Shown: positions 1 to 8,078 of the stretch, in pieces
How the letters are laid out: the number at the start of each line of letters is the position of its first letter
How positions within the stretch are numbered: the first letter of the stretch is position 1
From: an uncultured Flavobacteriales bacterium
GTDB taxonomy: Bacteria; Bacteroidota; Bacteroidia; Flavobacteriales; Crocinitomicaceae
Length of the DNA: 64,000 nucleotides
Reading direction: 5' to 3'
Assembly (NCBI GenBank): GCA_946480085.1
Contig: CAMLHZ010000004.1
Coordinates: 1 to 64,000, forward strand
Notes under the pieces: generated by a model
Databases searched by the model: none
Seen by the model: the letters and a program-made list of their open reading frames with translations, nothing else
What the model was told of the DNA's origin: nothing
Program-made: the position numbers and the translations under genes

Positions 1-770
1 TTCCCTGTCCAAAGTGCAACGTTATTTACGCCCGACATACGAGATGATCCAACACCCATTGTTCCTTTTTCAGCAATCAGCATCACGCTTTTGTCAGGAT
101 GTTGAGCTTGTAAGGCTTTAATTTGATCTTGTGCTTCAGGAGTAATCATACACTTTCCGTGCAATTCGCGGTCAGAACGTGAGTGCGCTTGGTTTCCTGG
201 AGAAAGTAAATCTGTAGAAATATCACCTTCACCAGCGATGAATGTAACCACTTTAATTTCTTCAGCAATTTCAGGAAGTTTCGTAAAGAATTCAGCCTTA
301 GCATAACTCTCCAAAATATCGTGTGCAAATCCGTTACCAGCTTTGAACGCCTCTTTCAAACGATCGGTATCCGCATCATAAAGATAAACCTGTGTTTTCA
401 AAACATCAGCAGCTTGTTTTGCGATAGAAGCATTATCTCCTAGCGCCAAGTCAAGTAAAACCTCAATTGAAGGCCCGCCTTTCATATGCGACAACAATTC
501 GAAAGCGAACGCAGGTGCAATCTCCTCAACAACCGCTTGACCAAGAATGATTTCCTTCAAGAATTTCGCTTTCATTCCAGCAGCTGGAGTCGTTCCAGGC
601 AACGTGTTATAAATGAAAAACTGAAGCGCGCTTTCACGGTTCGGATTGCCTGTATCCCTGAACTGACCAATAATATCAGTTAACAATTCAGCACCATCGA
701 TTGGTTTCGGATGCAATCCTTGACCTTTACGTTCTTCAATTTCGTTGATGTAATCTTGATAGGTATTCAT
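1..770 (-). CDS. acnB: Aconitate hydratase B (bifunctional aconitase / 2-methylisocitrate dehydratase), N-terminal part
   Basis: This reading frame stays open from an ATG at 770 to the window edge, so only about the first 256 residues are present and the rest lies to the left. AcnB isomerises citrate to isocitrate in the TCA cycle and uses a [4Fe-4S] cluster. The protein begins MNTYQDYINEIEERKGQG and continues with GLHPKPIDGAELL, the LPGTTPAAG segment, LSHMKGGPSIEVLLDLAL and SPGNQAHSRSDRELHG. This is the order expected for the AcnB HEAT-like N-terminal domain followed by the swivel domain. The cluster cysteines are outside the window. A near-consensus -7 box (TAAATTCG on the minus strand, 827-834) lies about 60 bases upstream. 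The family assignment is secure, but the completeness of the gene cannot be judged. Confidence 0.93.
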   Translation of the reverse strand, partial: MNTYQDYINEIEERKGQGLHPKPIDGAELLTDIIGQFRDTGNPNRESALQFFIYNTLPGTTPAAGMKAKFLKEIILGQAVVEEIAPAFAFELLSHMKGGPSIEVLLDLALGDNASIAKQAADVLKTQVYLYDADTDRLKEAFKAGNGFAHDILESYAKAEFFTKLPEIAEEIKVVTFIAGEGDISTDLLSPGNQAHSRSDRELHGKCMITPEAQDQIKALQAQHPDKSVMLIAEKGTMGVGSSRMSGVNNVALWTG

Positions 771-929
771 AAAAAAGTCCTGTTTTTCTTTGTTTAACGG
801 TAAAATCCGCAATTTTAAAAGTCGTGCGAATTTACGCATTTCTTAAGAAAAAACCCATAGCGAAAACATCGAAAGAAACTCCGAAACAGCTTATTTAGAT
901 TGATTTTGAATAAATAAGCTTCGAAATGT

Positions 930-1721
930 TCACTCTTTCACAATAAACCAGGAATAAACACGCGTTCCGTTCGGTTCATCAACCGGAACAGATTCAACAA
1001 ACTTCAAGTTTTTGTTCTTTCTTGATTTTGTGTAGGATAGGATTTCAGCGGAATAAATGATTTCGTTTATTGGGCGTTCAGCAGTAAAAATGGTGTCAAA
1101 GATCAACTTTTCTGAAGGCTCCAAAACAATCTCTCTAGATTGAACAGTTACCGTTTTGTTTGGAACAGCCGTAATCTTCAGCTTCACTCTGGATGATGTG
1201 GTATTTTCTATTTTATACTGTGTTTGAGCAATTGCAGCACATTCAACCACTTCTTGCTTCGGTGTTTCCTTCTTTGGTTCAGTGACCACTTCTGGCATTT
1301 TTACCGGTTCTACCCATTGTATCTCCAGTTCATTCGGATATTTGGTTTCGTAAAATTCCGTTTGATTTCCATTTTCATCAAACTTGGTGGTTGAATTGTA
1401 AAACTGTATTCCACCATCTGGCGCATCGCTGAAATATACTTTTGACACTTGTCCATTAGGGAAATACTCCAAATTTACCGAAGCATGTCCTCCTACACTT
1501 CTTAAATAGTGAAAAAACAATTCCTTACCTTGATTGTTGAAGGCGCGTATGGAACCAAAGCGTTTGTCCAAATCCCAATTTTCTTCTGTTGAGATTTTTC
1601 CGTTTTTGTGAAGACATGTTTTGATAGTCCCACCATCAGGAGTAGTTTTGGTTTTACAAGAAAGCTGCGCATTTACCGAAAATGAAAGCAGAATTGAAAG
1701 AAGTAGTACAAAATGTTTCAT
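930..1721 (-). CDS. Secreted protein of unknown function with YwqK-like text repeats
   Basis: A 263-residue protein begins at an ATG (1721) with a clear signal peptide (MKHFVLLLSILLSFSVNAQ). A GTG two codons earlier is the alternative start. The first half contains short segments of the form G-x-L/I-x-x-x-E-x-W and YFPNGQVSKVYF / FDENGNQTEFYETKYP, which resemble the strand-turn repeats of the YwqK/MORN-like family common in Bacteroidota. The second half is a beta-rich stretch with no motif I recognise. It ends in VYSWFIVKE and has no T9SS sorting domain, so a periplasmic or surface location by the general pathway is likely. It has its own promoter and divergent neighbour. The function is unknown. 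Confidence 0.75.
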   Translation of the reverse strand: MKHFVLLLSILLSFSVNAQLSCKTKTTPDGGTIKTCLHKNGKISTEENWDLDKRFGSIRAFNNQGKELFFHYLRSVGGHASVNLEYFPNGQVSKVYFSDAPDGGIQFYNSTTKFDENGNQTEFYETKYPNELEIQWVEPVKMPEVVTEPKKETPKQEVVECAAIAQTQYKIENTTSSRVKLKITAVPNKTVTVQSREIVLEPSEKLIFDTIFTAERPINEIIYSAEILSYTKSRKNKNLKFVESVPVDEPNGTRVYSWFIVKE

Positions 1722-1750
1722 GTTCACGATTTGACAATTATTATACCATT

Positions 1751-1758
1751 CAAAAATA
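1751..1758 (-). promoter_or_regulatory. -7 box (TATTTTTG) for the secreted protein at 930-1721
   Basis: A perfect match to the Bacteroidota -7 consensus TAnnTTTG on the minus strand, 30 bases upstream of the ATG at 1721. No convincing -33 TTG could be fixed. Confidence 0.5.
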
Positions 1759-1844
1759 AATCAATAATTTCTTAACTGATTCAGTTTCAGAACCAACCTT
1801 TACCTAATTTATCCGTCTTAAACTCAACACACTAAAACTCAACT

Positions 1845-3281
1845 ATGAAAAAGATACTACTACTTTTAACATTAACGAGCGGTTTTGCATTTGGTCAGTC
1901 AATCACGATCACAAAAGCGGAATATCAATTATTGAAAGACGTTGGAAATATAGATCCAACTGCACATTACATTTTTAGCGATCCAACCTTACCTACAAAC
2001 GTTCAGTACAGTATGGGAACCGAGAAAAATGGAGTATGTGATTGTATGGTTCCATTGGATTCAACATTCACACTGGCAATGCTTCCGAACGATGATGAGT
2101 CGTCGCCGTTTATTGCATTACCTTTTACCTTTGATTTTTACGGTCAAACATACGATTCAGTTGTAATTAACAACAACGGAAACATTTCGTTTTTGGCTCC
2201 CTACTCTACGTTTACAGCGAATCCATTTCCGGATGCAATGTATAACATGATTGCTCCTTTCTGGGGAGATGTAGATACGCGAAGTGCAAACGGCGGACAG
2301 GTTTGGTACAAATTGACTCCAAATGCAATGATCGTTATCTGGAATGAAGTTGGGTATTTTGCATACCATGAAGATTTGGTAAGCACCTTCCAATTGATCA
2401 TTTCTGACGGATCAGATCCATTAGTTCCAACAGGAAATAATGTTTCTTTCTGTTATGAAGACATGCAATGGACAACAGGAGATGCATCTTCAGGAGTTGG
2501 CGGATTCGGTGGAATGGCAGCAACAGTTGGTGTAAACACTGGTGACGGAATAAACTATTTCCAGGTTGGACAATACGACCAAACGGGAACAACCTTCGAC
2601 GGTCCATACGGAGCTACAGATGGTGTTGATTTCTTAGACGGACAAGAAGTTTACTTCAATGTTGCAGGTGCAGCAAGCTCAAACACACCACCGTTAATGA
2701 TTAGCAGTGCCATTTGTGATACCATTGATGTTTACACAGGTGACACATTAGTGAAAAGCTTGAACTCAACAGGATTCACTTTTGCAATTGCAGGACCAGA
2801 ATCAAATCAAACGATAAATACTGTAATTACTTGTGACGCACCGGATGCATTGACGTATACAGTTATCAGTGTAACTCCTGAGTTTGTGGTTTACGAGTGT
2901 GAATTCAACGCAACAGGATTGTCGACAGGATTCTACAACGTAAACATTACCGCTACAGATAACGGAATTCCAGTTGGAGTGACAACTAAGAGTTTTGTAG
3001 TAGAAGTGATCTATGATGATGCATTAGGAATGAACGTTTTGAATAAAAATGATTTCAAACTTTATCCAAATCCAACTTCAGGAAACACAACGATTCAATT
3101 GGGAAGTGAGGTTTCAAATGCTACTGTTGTAGTAAGCGATTTCTCGGGAAAAATGTTGATGACAAACGAGATTGAAAACACATCCAGCTTTACAATTGGG
3201 AATTTAGCTCAAGGAGCATACGTTGTTTCTGTTTACAGCAACGGAACAATCTTAGGAAAACAGATTCTAGTAAAAGAATAA
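1845..3281 (+). CDS. T9SS-exported protein with nidogen-like (NIDO) domain
   Basis: A 478-residue secreted protein with signal peptide MKKILLLLTLTSGFAFGQ. Residues about 85-260 match the NIDO pattern: FDFYGQTYDSVVINNNGNISF, then MIAPFWGDVDTR, then WNEVGYF, a FQLIISDGSDP strand and FCYEDMQWTTGDASSG. NIDO domains are extracellular and are usually linked to adhesion. Residues about 285-390 form a beta-sandwich-like stretch. The last 75 residues are a type A T9SS sorting domain (LYPNPTSGNTTIQL, SDFSGKML, LAQGAYVVSVYSNG, KQILVKE), predicting export through the outer membrane and surface attachment or release. It is monocistronic and ends in its own terminator. NIDO is read from motif pattern only, while the T9SS tail is clear. 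Confidence 0.85.
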   Translation: MKKILLLLTLTSGFAFGQSITITKAEYQLLKDVGNIDPTAHYIFSDPTLPTNVQYSMGTEKNGVCDCMVPLDSTFTLAMLPNDDESSPFIALPFTFDFYGQTYDSVVINNNGNISFLAPYSTFTANPFPDAMYNMIAPFWGDVDTRSANGGQVWYKLTPNAMIVIWNEVGYFAYHEDLVSTFQLIISDGSDPLVPTGNNVSFCYEDMQWTTGDASSGVGGFGGMAATVGVNTGDGINYFQVGQYDQTGTTFDGPYGATDGVDFLDGQEVYFNVAGAASSNTPPLMISSAICDTIDVYTGDTLVKSLNSTGFTFAIAGPESNQTINTVITCDAPDALTYTVISVTPEFVVYECEFNATGLSTGFYNVNITATDNGIPVGVTTKSFVVEVIYDDALGMNVLNKNDFKLYPNPTSGNTTIQLGSEVSNATVVVSDFSGKMLMTNEIENTSSFTIGNLAQGAYVVSVYSNGTILGKQILVKE

Positions 3282-3305
3282 TATATAATCAACATTAGTG
3301 AAAGC

Positions 3306-3335
3306 CTCGTTAGTTCATACTGACGAGGTTTTTTA
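3306..3335 (+). terminator. Rho-independent terminator after the NIDO protein
   Basis: A 9-bp stem (CCTCGTTAG / CTGACGAGG, one G-U pair) closes a 6-base loop and is followed by six T residues. It lies 25 bases after the stop codon. Confidence 0.85.
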
Positions 3336-3430
3336 TGTCTCCCCCTTTGAACTCGTTAAACTTTTTGACCAATTGAACTTTTGTTAGGTTGAAAATATTG
3401 TTGATAACTAGTTTCAAATAAATAATTTAC

Positions 3431-3438
3431 TATCTTTG
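3431..3438 (+). promoter_or_regulatory. -7 box (TATCTTTG) of the rpsF operon
   Basis: A perfect TAnnTTTG match 57 bases upstream of the rpsF ATG, leaving a leader of about 50 bases that could host autoregulation by ribosomal proteins. No classical -33 element stands out. Confidence 0.65.
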
Positions 3439-3495
3439 CACCCCTGTATCTAGAAGGTTGATACAGATATTAACAATTAACAAATAGGTTAAATT

Positions 3496-3843
3496 ATGAA
3501 TTCTTACGAAACTGTTTTCATTCTTACTCCCGTTTTGTCTGAAGACCAGGCAAAGGAAGCAGTAAAAAAGTATGAGAGTGATTTGGCTGCCATGGGCGGT
3601 AAATTAACGCACTCAGAAAGTTGGGGATTGAAGAAATTGGCTTACCCAATTCAGAAAAAATCAACAGGTTTTTATTTCTTACTTCAATTTGATGGAGAAG
3701 GATCTGTTATTGCTGACTTGGAATTGGCTATGAAGCGTGATGAGCGCGTTCTTCGCTTCTTAACGGTTAAAATGGATCAACATCATGTTGCATACGCTGA
3801 GAAGCGTCGCAAAAAAATGGGTGCAGCTCCAGTTGAAGCTTAA
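3496..3843 (+). CDS. rpsF: 30S ribosomal protein S6
   Basis: A 115-residue protein of normal S6 length. It starts [18 protein letters not shown], the typical first strand (YETVfIl.P), and contains the [25 protein letters not shown] segment and the [12 protein letters not shown] strand of the S6 ferredoxin-like fold. S6 forms the platform heterodimer with S18 on 16S rRNA, and rpsR follows 26 bases downstream, as in most bacteria. There is no glutamate-rich tail, and it ends in a short alanine/proline stretch. It is the first gene of the rpsF-rpsR-rplI operon. Confidence 0.97.
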   Translation: MNSYETVFILTPVLSEDQAKEAVKKYESDLAAMGGKLTHSESWGLKKLAYPIQKKSTGFYFLLQFDGEGSVIADLELAMKRDERVLRFLTVKMDQHHVAYAEKRRKKMGAAPVEA

Positions 3844-3869
3844 TTATTCACATTAAAACTCATACGAAA

Positions 3870-4133
3870 ATGTCACAAAACGATATTCGCTATTTGACTC
3901 CGATTAACATCGAGATCAAAAAAGACAAGTACTGCCGTTTCAAGAAGAGCGGAATTAAATTCATCGACTTCAAAGACGCTACATTCTTGTTGCGTTTGGT
4001 AAACGAGCAAGGTAAAATTTTACCTCGTCGTATTACTGGAACTTCTGCTAAGTACCAGAAGAGAGTTAATAAAGCTATTAAACGTGCACGTCACCTGGCA
4101 ATTTTGCCTTACGTTGGCGACATGTTGAAATAG
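3870..4133 (+). CDS. rpsR: 30S ribosomal protein S18
   Basis: An 87-residue S18. It contains [62 protein letters not shown], read in order as the zinc-free CRFKK start, the DFKD..LL.F.. helix and the strongly conserved [11 protein letters not shown] / R.LA.AIKRAR.LALLPY block. It binds the central domain of 16S rRNA with S6. It sits between rpsF and rplI in one operon. Confidence 0.97.
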   Translation: MSQNDIRYLTPINIEIKKDKYCRFKKSGIKFIDFKDATFLLRLVNEQGKILPRRITGTSAKYQKRVNKAIKRARHLAILPYVGDMLK

Positions 4134-4166
4134 TAGTTGTTGAACTTATTCAAACGAAATTGAATC

Positions 4167-4613
4167 ATGGAAGTAATTCTTAAAAAGAACATTGATAAAT
4201 TAGGTTACAAGGACGAGTTGGTTTCTGTGAAACCAGGTTACGGACGTAACTTTTTGATCCCTCAAGGATATGCTGTATTGGCTACTCCTTCTGCTAGAAA
4301 GGCACACGAGGAAACATTAAAGCAACGCTCTCACAAAGAGTCTAAGATTGTTGCTGAAGCAGAAGCATTGGCTGCTAAATTGACTGAAGTAAAAGTTTCT
4401 ATCAGCACTAAAGTTGGTGAGAACGGAAAAATCTTCGGATCGGTGAACACAGTTCAATTGTCTGAGGCTTTGAAAGCTGCTGGTTACGATATCGATCGTA
4501 AGTCTTTGAAAATTAAAGACGAGCCAATTAAAGAAGTTGGATCTTACGAAGCTGAAGTTAATCTTCACAAAGGTGTTAAGCCAACAATTACATTTGACGT
4601 AGTAGGAGAATAA
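4167..4613 (+). CDS. rplI: 50S ribosomal protein L9
   Basis: A 148-residue L9 of usual length. The N-terminal domain opens MEVILKKNIDKLGYKDELVSVKPGYGRNFLIPQGYAV, which includes the 23S-binding GYGRNFLIP signature. A long connecting helix follows (residues about 40-75, KAHEETLKQRSHKESK) and then the C-terminal domain with KVGENGKIFGSVNT. It is the last gene of the rpsF operon and is followed by a terminator. Confidence 0.97.
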   Translation: MEVILKKNIDKLGYKDELVSVKPGYGRNFLIPQGYAVLATPSARKAHEETLKQRSHKESKIVAEAEALAAKLTEVKVSISTKVGENGKIFGSVNTVQLSEALKAAGYDIDRKSLKIKDEPIKEVGSYEAEVNLHKGVKPTITFDVVGE

Positions 4614-4632
4614 TCCGAAACCCAATAATTGA

Positions 4633-4670
4633 AAACCCTGAAGCAGATGTCTCATCACTTCAGGGTTTTT
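4633..4670. terminator. Bidirectional terminator between rplI and the convergent lipoprotein gene
   Basis: An 11-bp perfect stem (AAACCCTGAAG / CTTCAGGGTTT, 4633-4643 and 4658-4668) with a T run on the plus strand and an A run at its left edge. It can serve both converging genes. Confidence 0.9.
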
Positions 4671-4674
4671 TGTT

Positions 4675-5364
4675 TTACTCTTTTATATTGAACTCTTGTT
4701 TGATCCAGTTAATAAGGTAATCTTTTGTCCTAAAACCTCCATGCAATACCGGATTTGCCACTATTTCATGATTCTTTTTCACTCTCAATACGGTAGTAAA
4801 AATCAAATCATCCTTTAGTTGGCCATAGTATTCTGGACTCAAAGCTTTAATGAAATCCACGTGCTTCTTAAGAATTATATCATCCTTTTTGTTCGTAGTA
4901 GGAATTACATATTGATTTCTGTTTATCAAAGTGTATTTCTCGTATAATTCTTCCATACGTGCCGGGGAATAAGTATCAGATATTAATATAACCGGAATAC
5001 CACTGTCCTCAGCAAATTTGGCTATTTCAACTTCCTTATCAGCTCCGCTGCAATTTGGAAAATAGAAAACTAGAAGAAGGTCATTTTCCAAACTATCCAC
5101 TATTTCAAATACATTCTCAGCAAAGACAAATTGAACTCGACCAATCGAATCCGGATTTTTAAATAATTCCAAATCAAATTGACTCTTTCCCAACTCTGCT
5201 TTCGAAACAATATAGTTATCATCTACCGGAAAGAAGTTTTTATACTTTTCACCGTTAGAAAGGTGATAAGTTTGATAACAAGAAGTCAACAATCCAATGA
5301 GCAACACGATCTGAGGCAGCACTCTTAGACGTCTTCTTTTGATCAGTATTTGGCTAGATTTCAT
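4675..5364 (-). CDS. Lipoprotein of unknown function with a thioredoxin-like-looking core
   Basis: The ATG at 5364 is preferred over an upstream start at 5421 because it places MKSSQILIKRRRLRVLPQIVLLIGLLTSC as a lipoprotein signal (lipobox LLTSC) at the N-terminus. The mature protein of about 200 residues has a strand-loop-helix stretch LLLVFYFPNCSGADKEVEIAKFA followed by IPVILISDTYSP. This resembles the beta-alpha-beta of thioredoxin-like folds but lacks CxxC and has only the single Cys of FPNC. The C-terminal part carries VLRVKKNHEIVANPVLHGGF. I do not recognise the family. It is probably anchored in the periplasm or outer membrane. Confidence 0.65.
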   Translation of the reverse strand: MKSSQILIKRRRLRVLPQIVLLIGLLTSCYQTYHLSNGEKYKNFFPVDDNYIVSKAELGKSQFDLELFKNPDSIGRVQFVFAENVFEIVDSLENDLLLVFYFPNCSGADKEVEIAKFAEDSGIPVILISDTYSPARMEELYEKYTLINRNQYVIPTTNKKDDIILKKHVDFIKALSPEYYGQLKDDLIFTTVLRVKKNHEIVANPVLHGGFRTKDYLINWIKQEFNIKE

Positions 5365-5466
5365 ATTTTCTTCAGTAAACTGACCACAATGTTCGAAATA
5401 TACATATAATTGGATTCTCAATATTCAATTGGCACTATTGTTGTCATTCCATCGAAAACCAACGTC

Positions 5467-6126
5467 ATGAAATATCTTGTACTACTTATTCCAATTTTAC
5501 TCATCTCTTGTAAAAAGGATTCGGCAGCTGTTGATCAGGATCAGATTTATCAATCTTACGAAATGAGCTATAACGAAGCGACTAATCAGACGACTTTTAC
5601 AGCTAATTTCTATTTAAAAGCTGACGGCGGTAAACGATTGAAATTAACTGGCGGCAGCATCGTTACTGTAAACGGTACAACCATGACTCGAAACGGAAGT
5701 ACTTACTCACGATCATTCAATGGTTATCTGGAATCTGGTTCCTTTGTTTTTACTGATGCGAAAGGAAAGGATTATACCAATTCTATTCAATACGAAAATT
5801 ATGTCCAAAATGCCTTGTCTAATTCCGTTTCAAACGATTTGGATTGTTATTGGCAATTTGTTGGTGCGCAAGTAAACAGTGGTGAAACCATTTCTGTTTC
5901 CATCCGCAACCAGGATACCGGAGGCGGAACAGCAACAGGTTCTACAATGCAAAATGGTGCTTATTATGTTCGCATTACAGCAAGTCAAATGAATCAACTA
6001 GCAACTGGTTGGGCAAATGCAACAACTACTCGCTCATCTATTTCCAATTCCGGAAATTGGACCAAAGCTGGTGGCAGTAAAAAATCAGAATACATCTCAT
6101 CTTCCAGTTCTGTTTTAGTCAACTAA
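5467..6126 (+). CDS. Lipoprotein of unknown function
   Basis: The start at 5467 gives MKYLVLLIPILLISCKKD, a textbook lipobox (LISC) followed by KKD. The same frame is open to 5410 but then has a non-signal N-terminus that overlaps the upstream region of the divergent gene. The 219-residue product is rich in Ser, Thr, Asn and Gly with alternating hydrophobic residues, suggesting beta-sandwich structure (KLTGGSIVTVNGTTMTRNGS, SGSFVFTDAKGKDY). No enzymatic motif is visible. It is likely an outer-membrane-anchored surface or periplasmic protein of narrow distribution. Confidence 0.65.
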   Translation: MKYLVLLIPILLISCKKDSAAVDQDQIYQSYEMSYNEATNQTTFTANFYLKADGGKRLKLTGGSIVTVNGTTMTRNGSTYSRSFNGYLESGSFVFTDAKGKDYTNSIQYENYVQNALSNSVSNDLDCYWQFVGAQVNSGETISVSIRNQDTGGGTATGSTMQNGAYYVRITASQMNQLATGWANATTTRSSISNSGNWTKAGGSKKSEYISSSSSVLVN

Positions 6127-6188
6127 CTTTTCATAAATAATAGGTCGTTTCCTGATTTGTTTCTCTATCTTGTGACAAATAAACGATT

Positions 6189-6656
6189 ATGGCTATTCAA
6201 GTTGGCGACCGCTGTCCTTCATTTTCATTGCAAGATCAACATGGGCAATTGATTTCTATCGACTCACTGATCGGAACAAAAATTTTGGTCATTTACTTTT
6301 ACCCGAAAGATTATTCTGGTGGATGTACGGCTGAAGCTTGTTCGTTTAGAGATTCTTACGAAGAATTCAAAGATGTCGGTTGTGAAGTGATAGGAATTTC
6401 AAGTGATTCGGTTGAAAGTCATAAAGGTTTTGCTGAGAAGAACAGACTCACATTTACGCTTTTGGCCGACGTTAAAAAGGAAGCTAGAAATCTCTTTGGC
6501 GTTCCACGTGCCGCTCTTGGATTGATTGCTGGTCGGGTAACCTACATTGTCGACTTAAAAGGAATTGTTCGTGATGTACATAATTCATTGGTGAATACGG
6601 ATTCTCATATCGACGGAGCATTGAAAAAAATTAGAGAAATCAAGGAAGAGAATTAA
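6189..6656 (+). CDS. Peroxiredoxin of the BCP/AhpC-TSA family
   Basis: A 155-residue thiol peroxidase that would reduce hydrogen peroxide and organic hydroperoxides. The active-site segment is FYPKDYSGGCTAEACSFRD: P39 and S43 complete PxxxSxxC with C46 as the peroxidatic cysteine, and C51 is five residues later as the expected atypical 2-Cys resolving partner of BCP-type enzymes. The usual NTPGC is YSGGC here, so the Pro before Gly is replaced while the catalytic geometry residues remain. There is no signal peptide, so it is cytoplasmic. A weak -7-like TATCTTGT lies at 6166-6173. Confidence 0.9.
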   Translation: MAIQVGDRCPSFSLQDQHGQLISIDSLIGTKILVIYFYPKDYSGGCTAEACSFRDSYEEFKDVGCEVIGISSDSVESHKGFAEKNRLTFTLLADVKKEARNLFGVPRAALGLIAGRVTYIVDLKGIVRDVHNSLVNTDSHIDGALKKIREIKEEN

Positions 6657-6709
6657 AATTTCCAACCTTCGTGTACGGTGTTCATCTCTGAATAGATAAA
6701 CACCTAAAT

Positions 6710-7354
6710 ATGAAAAATTACCTAAGCGTTTTCTTTATTTGCGTTTTCTTAACTGGCTGGACCCAGACCAACCAATATGAAAGCTATTATTCTAAAATGC
6801 GTTTCAAAACCAGTTTTACAGATATTGCGAGGGGAAATCCTTCCTTTTATATAAGTCATCAACTGGGAAACAAGTTTCGCTTGCAATATGGTGGTGGTTT
6901 AACAATGGATGACCTTTATGCTCTAAACTATTGGGAAGGAAAACAATACAAAGAACGATACAAATTCAGGGATACGCGTTTTTCTTTTGCCTTGGGATTA
7001 AATTATTATCCCTTTCCCAATCATCGCGATCTTTATGTTGGCAGTGAATTTAAAGCAAGAACATACTATTGTGCAGATGAAGATTTCTTTCACTCCAATA
7101 GCGGTTTCTGGATTGGTGCCCAACGTTTAGAACGTGTCGGAAAAATCAAAATTGGATTGGATCATGAATCCATCAAAGGATTCAACATTGATATTGGATT
7201 AGGCGTTTCTTATTTAAGAAGTTACGACAAATGGGCTACCTATGCTCCAAATGGCAATTCAGAAGAATCACCAGTAAAAAGCGGAAAGGAACGGGTTACT
7301 AAAGTAATGTTCTGTGTAGATTTTCAAATTGGTTTTGGGAATAAGCGCTATTAA
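6710..7354 (+). CDS. Secreted beta-barrel-like protein of unknown function
   Basis: A 214-residue protein with signal peptide MKNYLSVFFICVFLTGWTQ. The remainder alternates hydrophobic and polar residues with aromatic girdle-like ends (RLQYGGGLTMDDLY, FSFALGLNYYPFPNHRDLYVGSEFKARTYYC, GFNIDIGLGVSYLRSY, VMFCVDFQIGFGNKRY). This fits a small outer-membrane beta-barrel of about eight strands. No family motif was recognised. It follows the peroxiredoxin by 53 bases and may be read with it. Confidence 0.6.
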   Translation: MKNYLSVFFICVFLTGWTQTNQYESYYSKMRFKTSFTDIARGNPSFYISHQLGNKFRLQYGGGLTMDDLYALNYWEGKQYKERYKFRDTRFSFALGLNYYPFPNHRDLYVGSEFKARTYYCADEDFFHSNSGFWIGAQRLERVGKIKIGLDHESIKGFNIDIGLGVSYLRSYDKWATYAPNGNSEESPVKSGKERVTKVMFCVDFQIGFGNKRY

Positions 7355-7455
7355 CTGTCACCCATCTATTAAACGTGTCGTTTGTCGATTCTTAGTTGTT
7401 CAGCCTAAACTGAAGCTAGACTTTTGTCGAATAGTAATATTTAATCCTATTCGAC

Positions 7456-7977
7456 ATGAAATTCATCCTTTTTATCATGCTTTCAGCAACTTCCTTTTTG
7501 GCTTGCAAGAAAGATGAAAAGAAACCTGGTGGCTCAACTCCCGTAACACAGGAAGGTCACGCTAATATTACCTTGAACTTGACCAATGGTGAAGTATTTC
7601 AATTGTCTGGACCTTGCGGCTGGGCAACAGCCTCCGGAACGCATTACATAGGTGCGAATCATTCAACAAATAGTCTTCGCGTTTTTGAGACGATTTTTAA
7701 TCTTGATGAGTTACCAGACCAAACTACCACTTATACATTGGTTGATAGTCAGTTTGATGAAGATCCAACGCATATTTACATGAACATCACGGAAATTATA
7801 GGCTCAACCTGGATAGAATGGACTTCTCACGATGCTTCTGGTCAGTTAACATTAGTCGTTAACGGAAACACGGTTACCGCAGATTTAAGCGGAATTAACC
7901 TGGAAGCCGGAAGCACGAACGCTGCACCTATGAACGCCAATGGAAATTTGAGTGGAACCCTTACCCTTTATAAATAG
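7456..7977 (+). CDS. Small lipoprotein of unknown function
   Basis: A 173-residue product. MKFILFIMLSATSFLACKKDEKKPGG carries a lipobox (FLAC) with a flexible Lys/Pro/Gly linker directly after the lipidated Cys. The rest looks like one beta-sandwich with a conserved-looking TATFNLTNGEVFQLSGPCGWA-like opening (here NITLNLTNGEVFQLSGPCGW) and ends GNLSGTLTLYK. This architecture is common among orphan Bacteroidota lipoproteins. No function can be assigned. Confidence 0.65.
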   Translation: MKFILFIMLSATSFLACKKDEKKPGGSTPVTQEGHANITLNLTNGEVFQLSGPCGWATASGTHYIGANHSTNSLRVFETIFNLDELPDQTTTYTLVDSQFDEDPTHIYMNITEIIGSTWIEWTSHDASGQLTLVVNGNTVTADLSGINLEAGSTNAAPMNANGNLSGTLTLYK

Positions 7978-8021
7978 CAAACCGTTCTTGATTTGGAGGT
8001 TTAGGTAAATCAGGACAGAAA

Positions 8022-8049
8022 AAAGGTGGCTGAGTACTCAGCCACCTTT
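8022..8049. terminator. Bidirectional terminator between converging genes
   Basis: A perfect 13-bp inverted repeat (AAAGGTGGCTGAG / CTCAGCCACCTTT) with a 2-base centre, flanked by A residues on the left and T-rich sequence on the right. It lies between the lipoprotein gene (+) and the SPFH gene (-). Confidence 0.8.
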
Positions 8050-8078
8050 ACTTATTTAGTACTTATCAAAACCTGGAT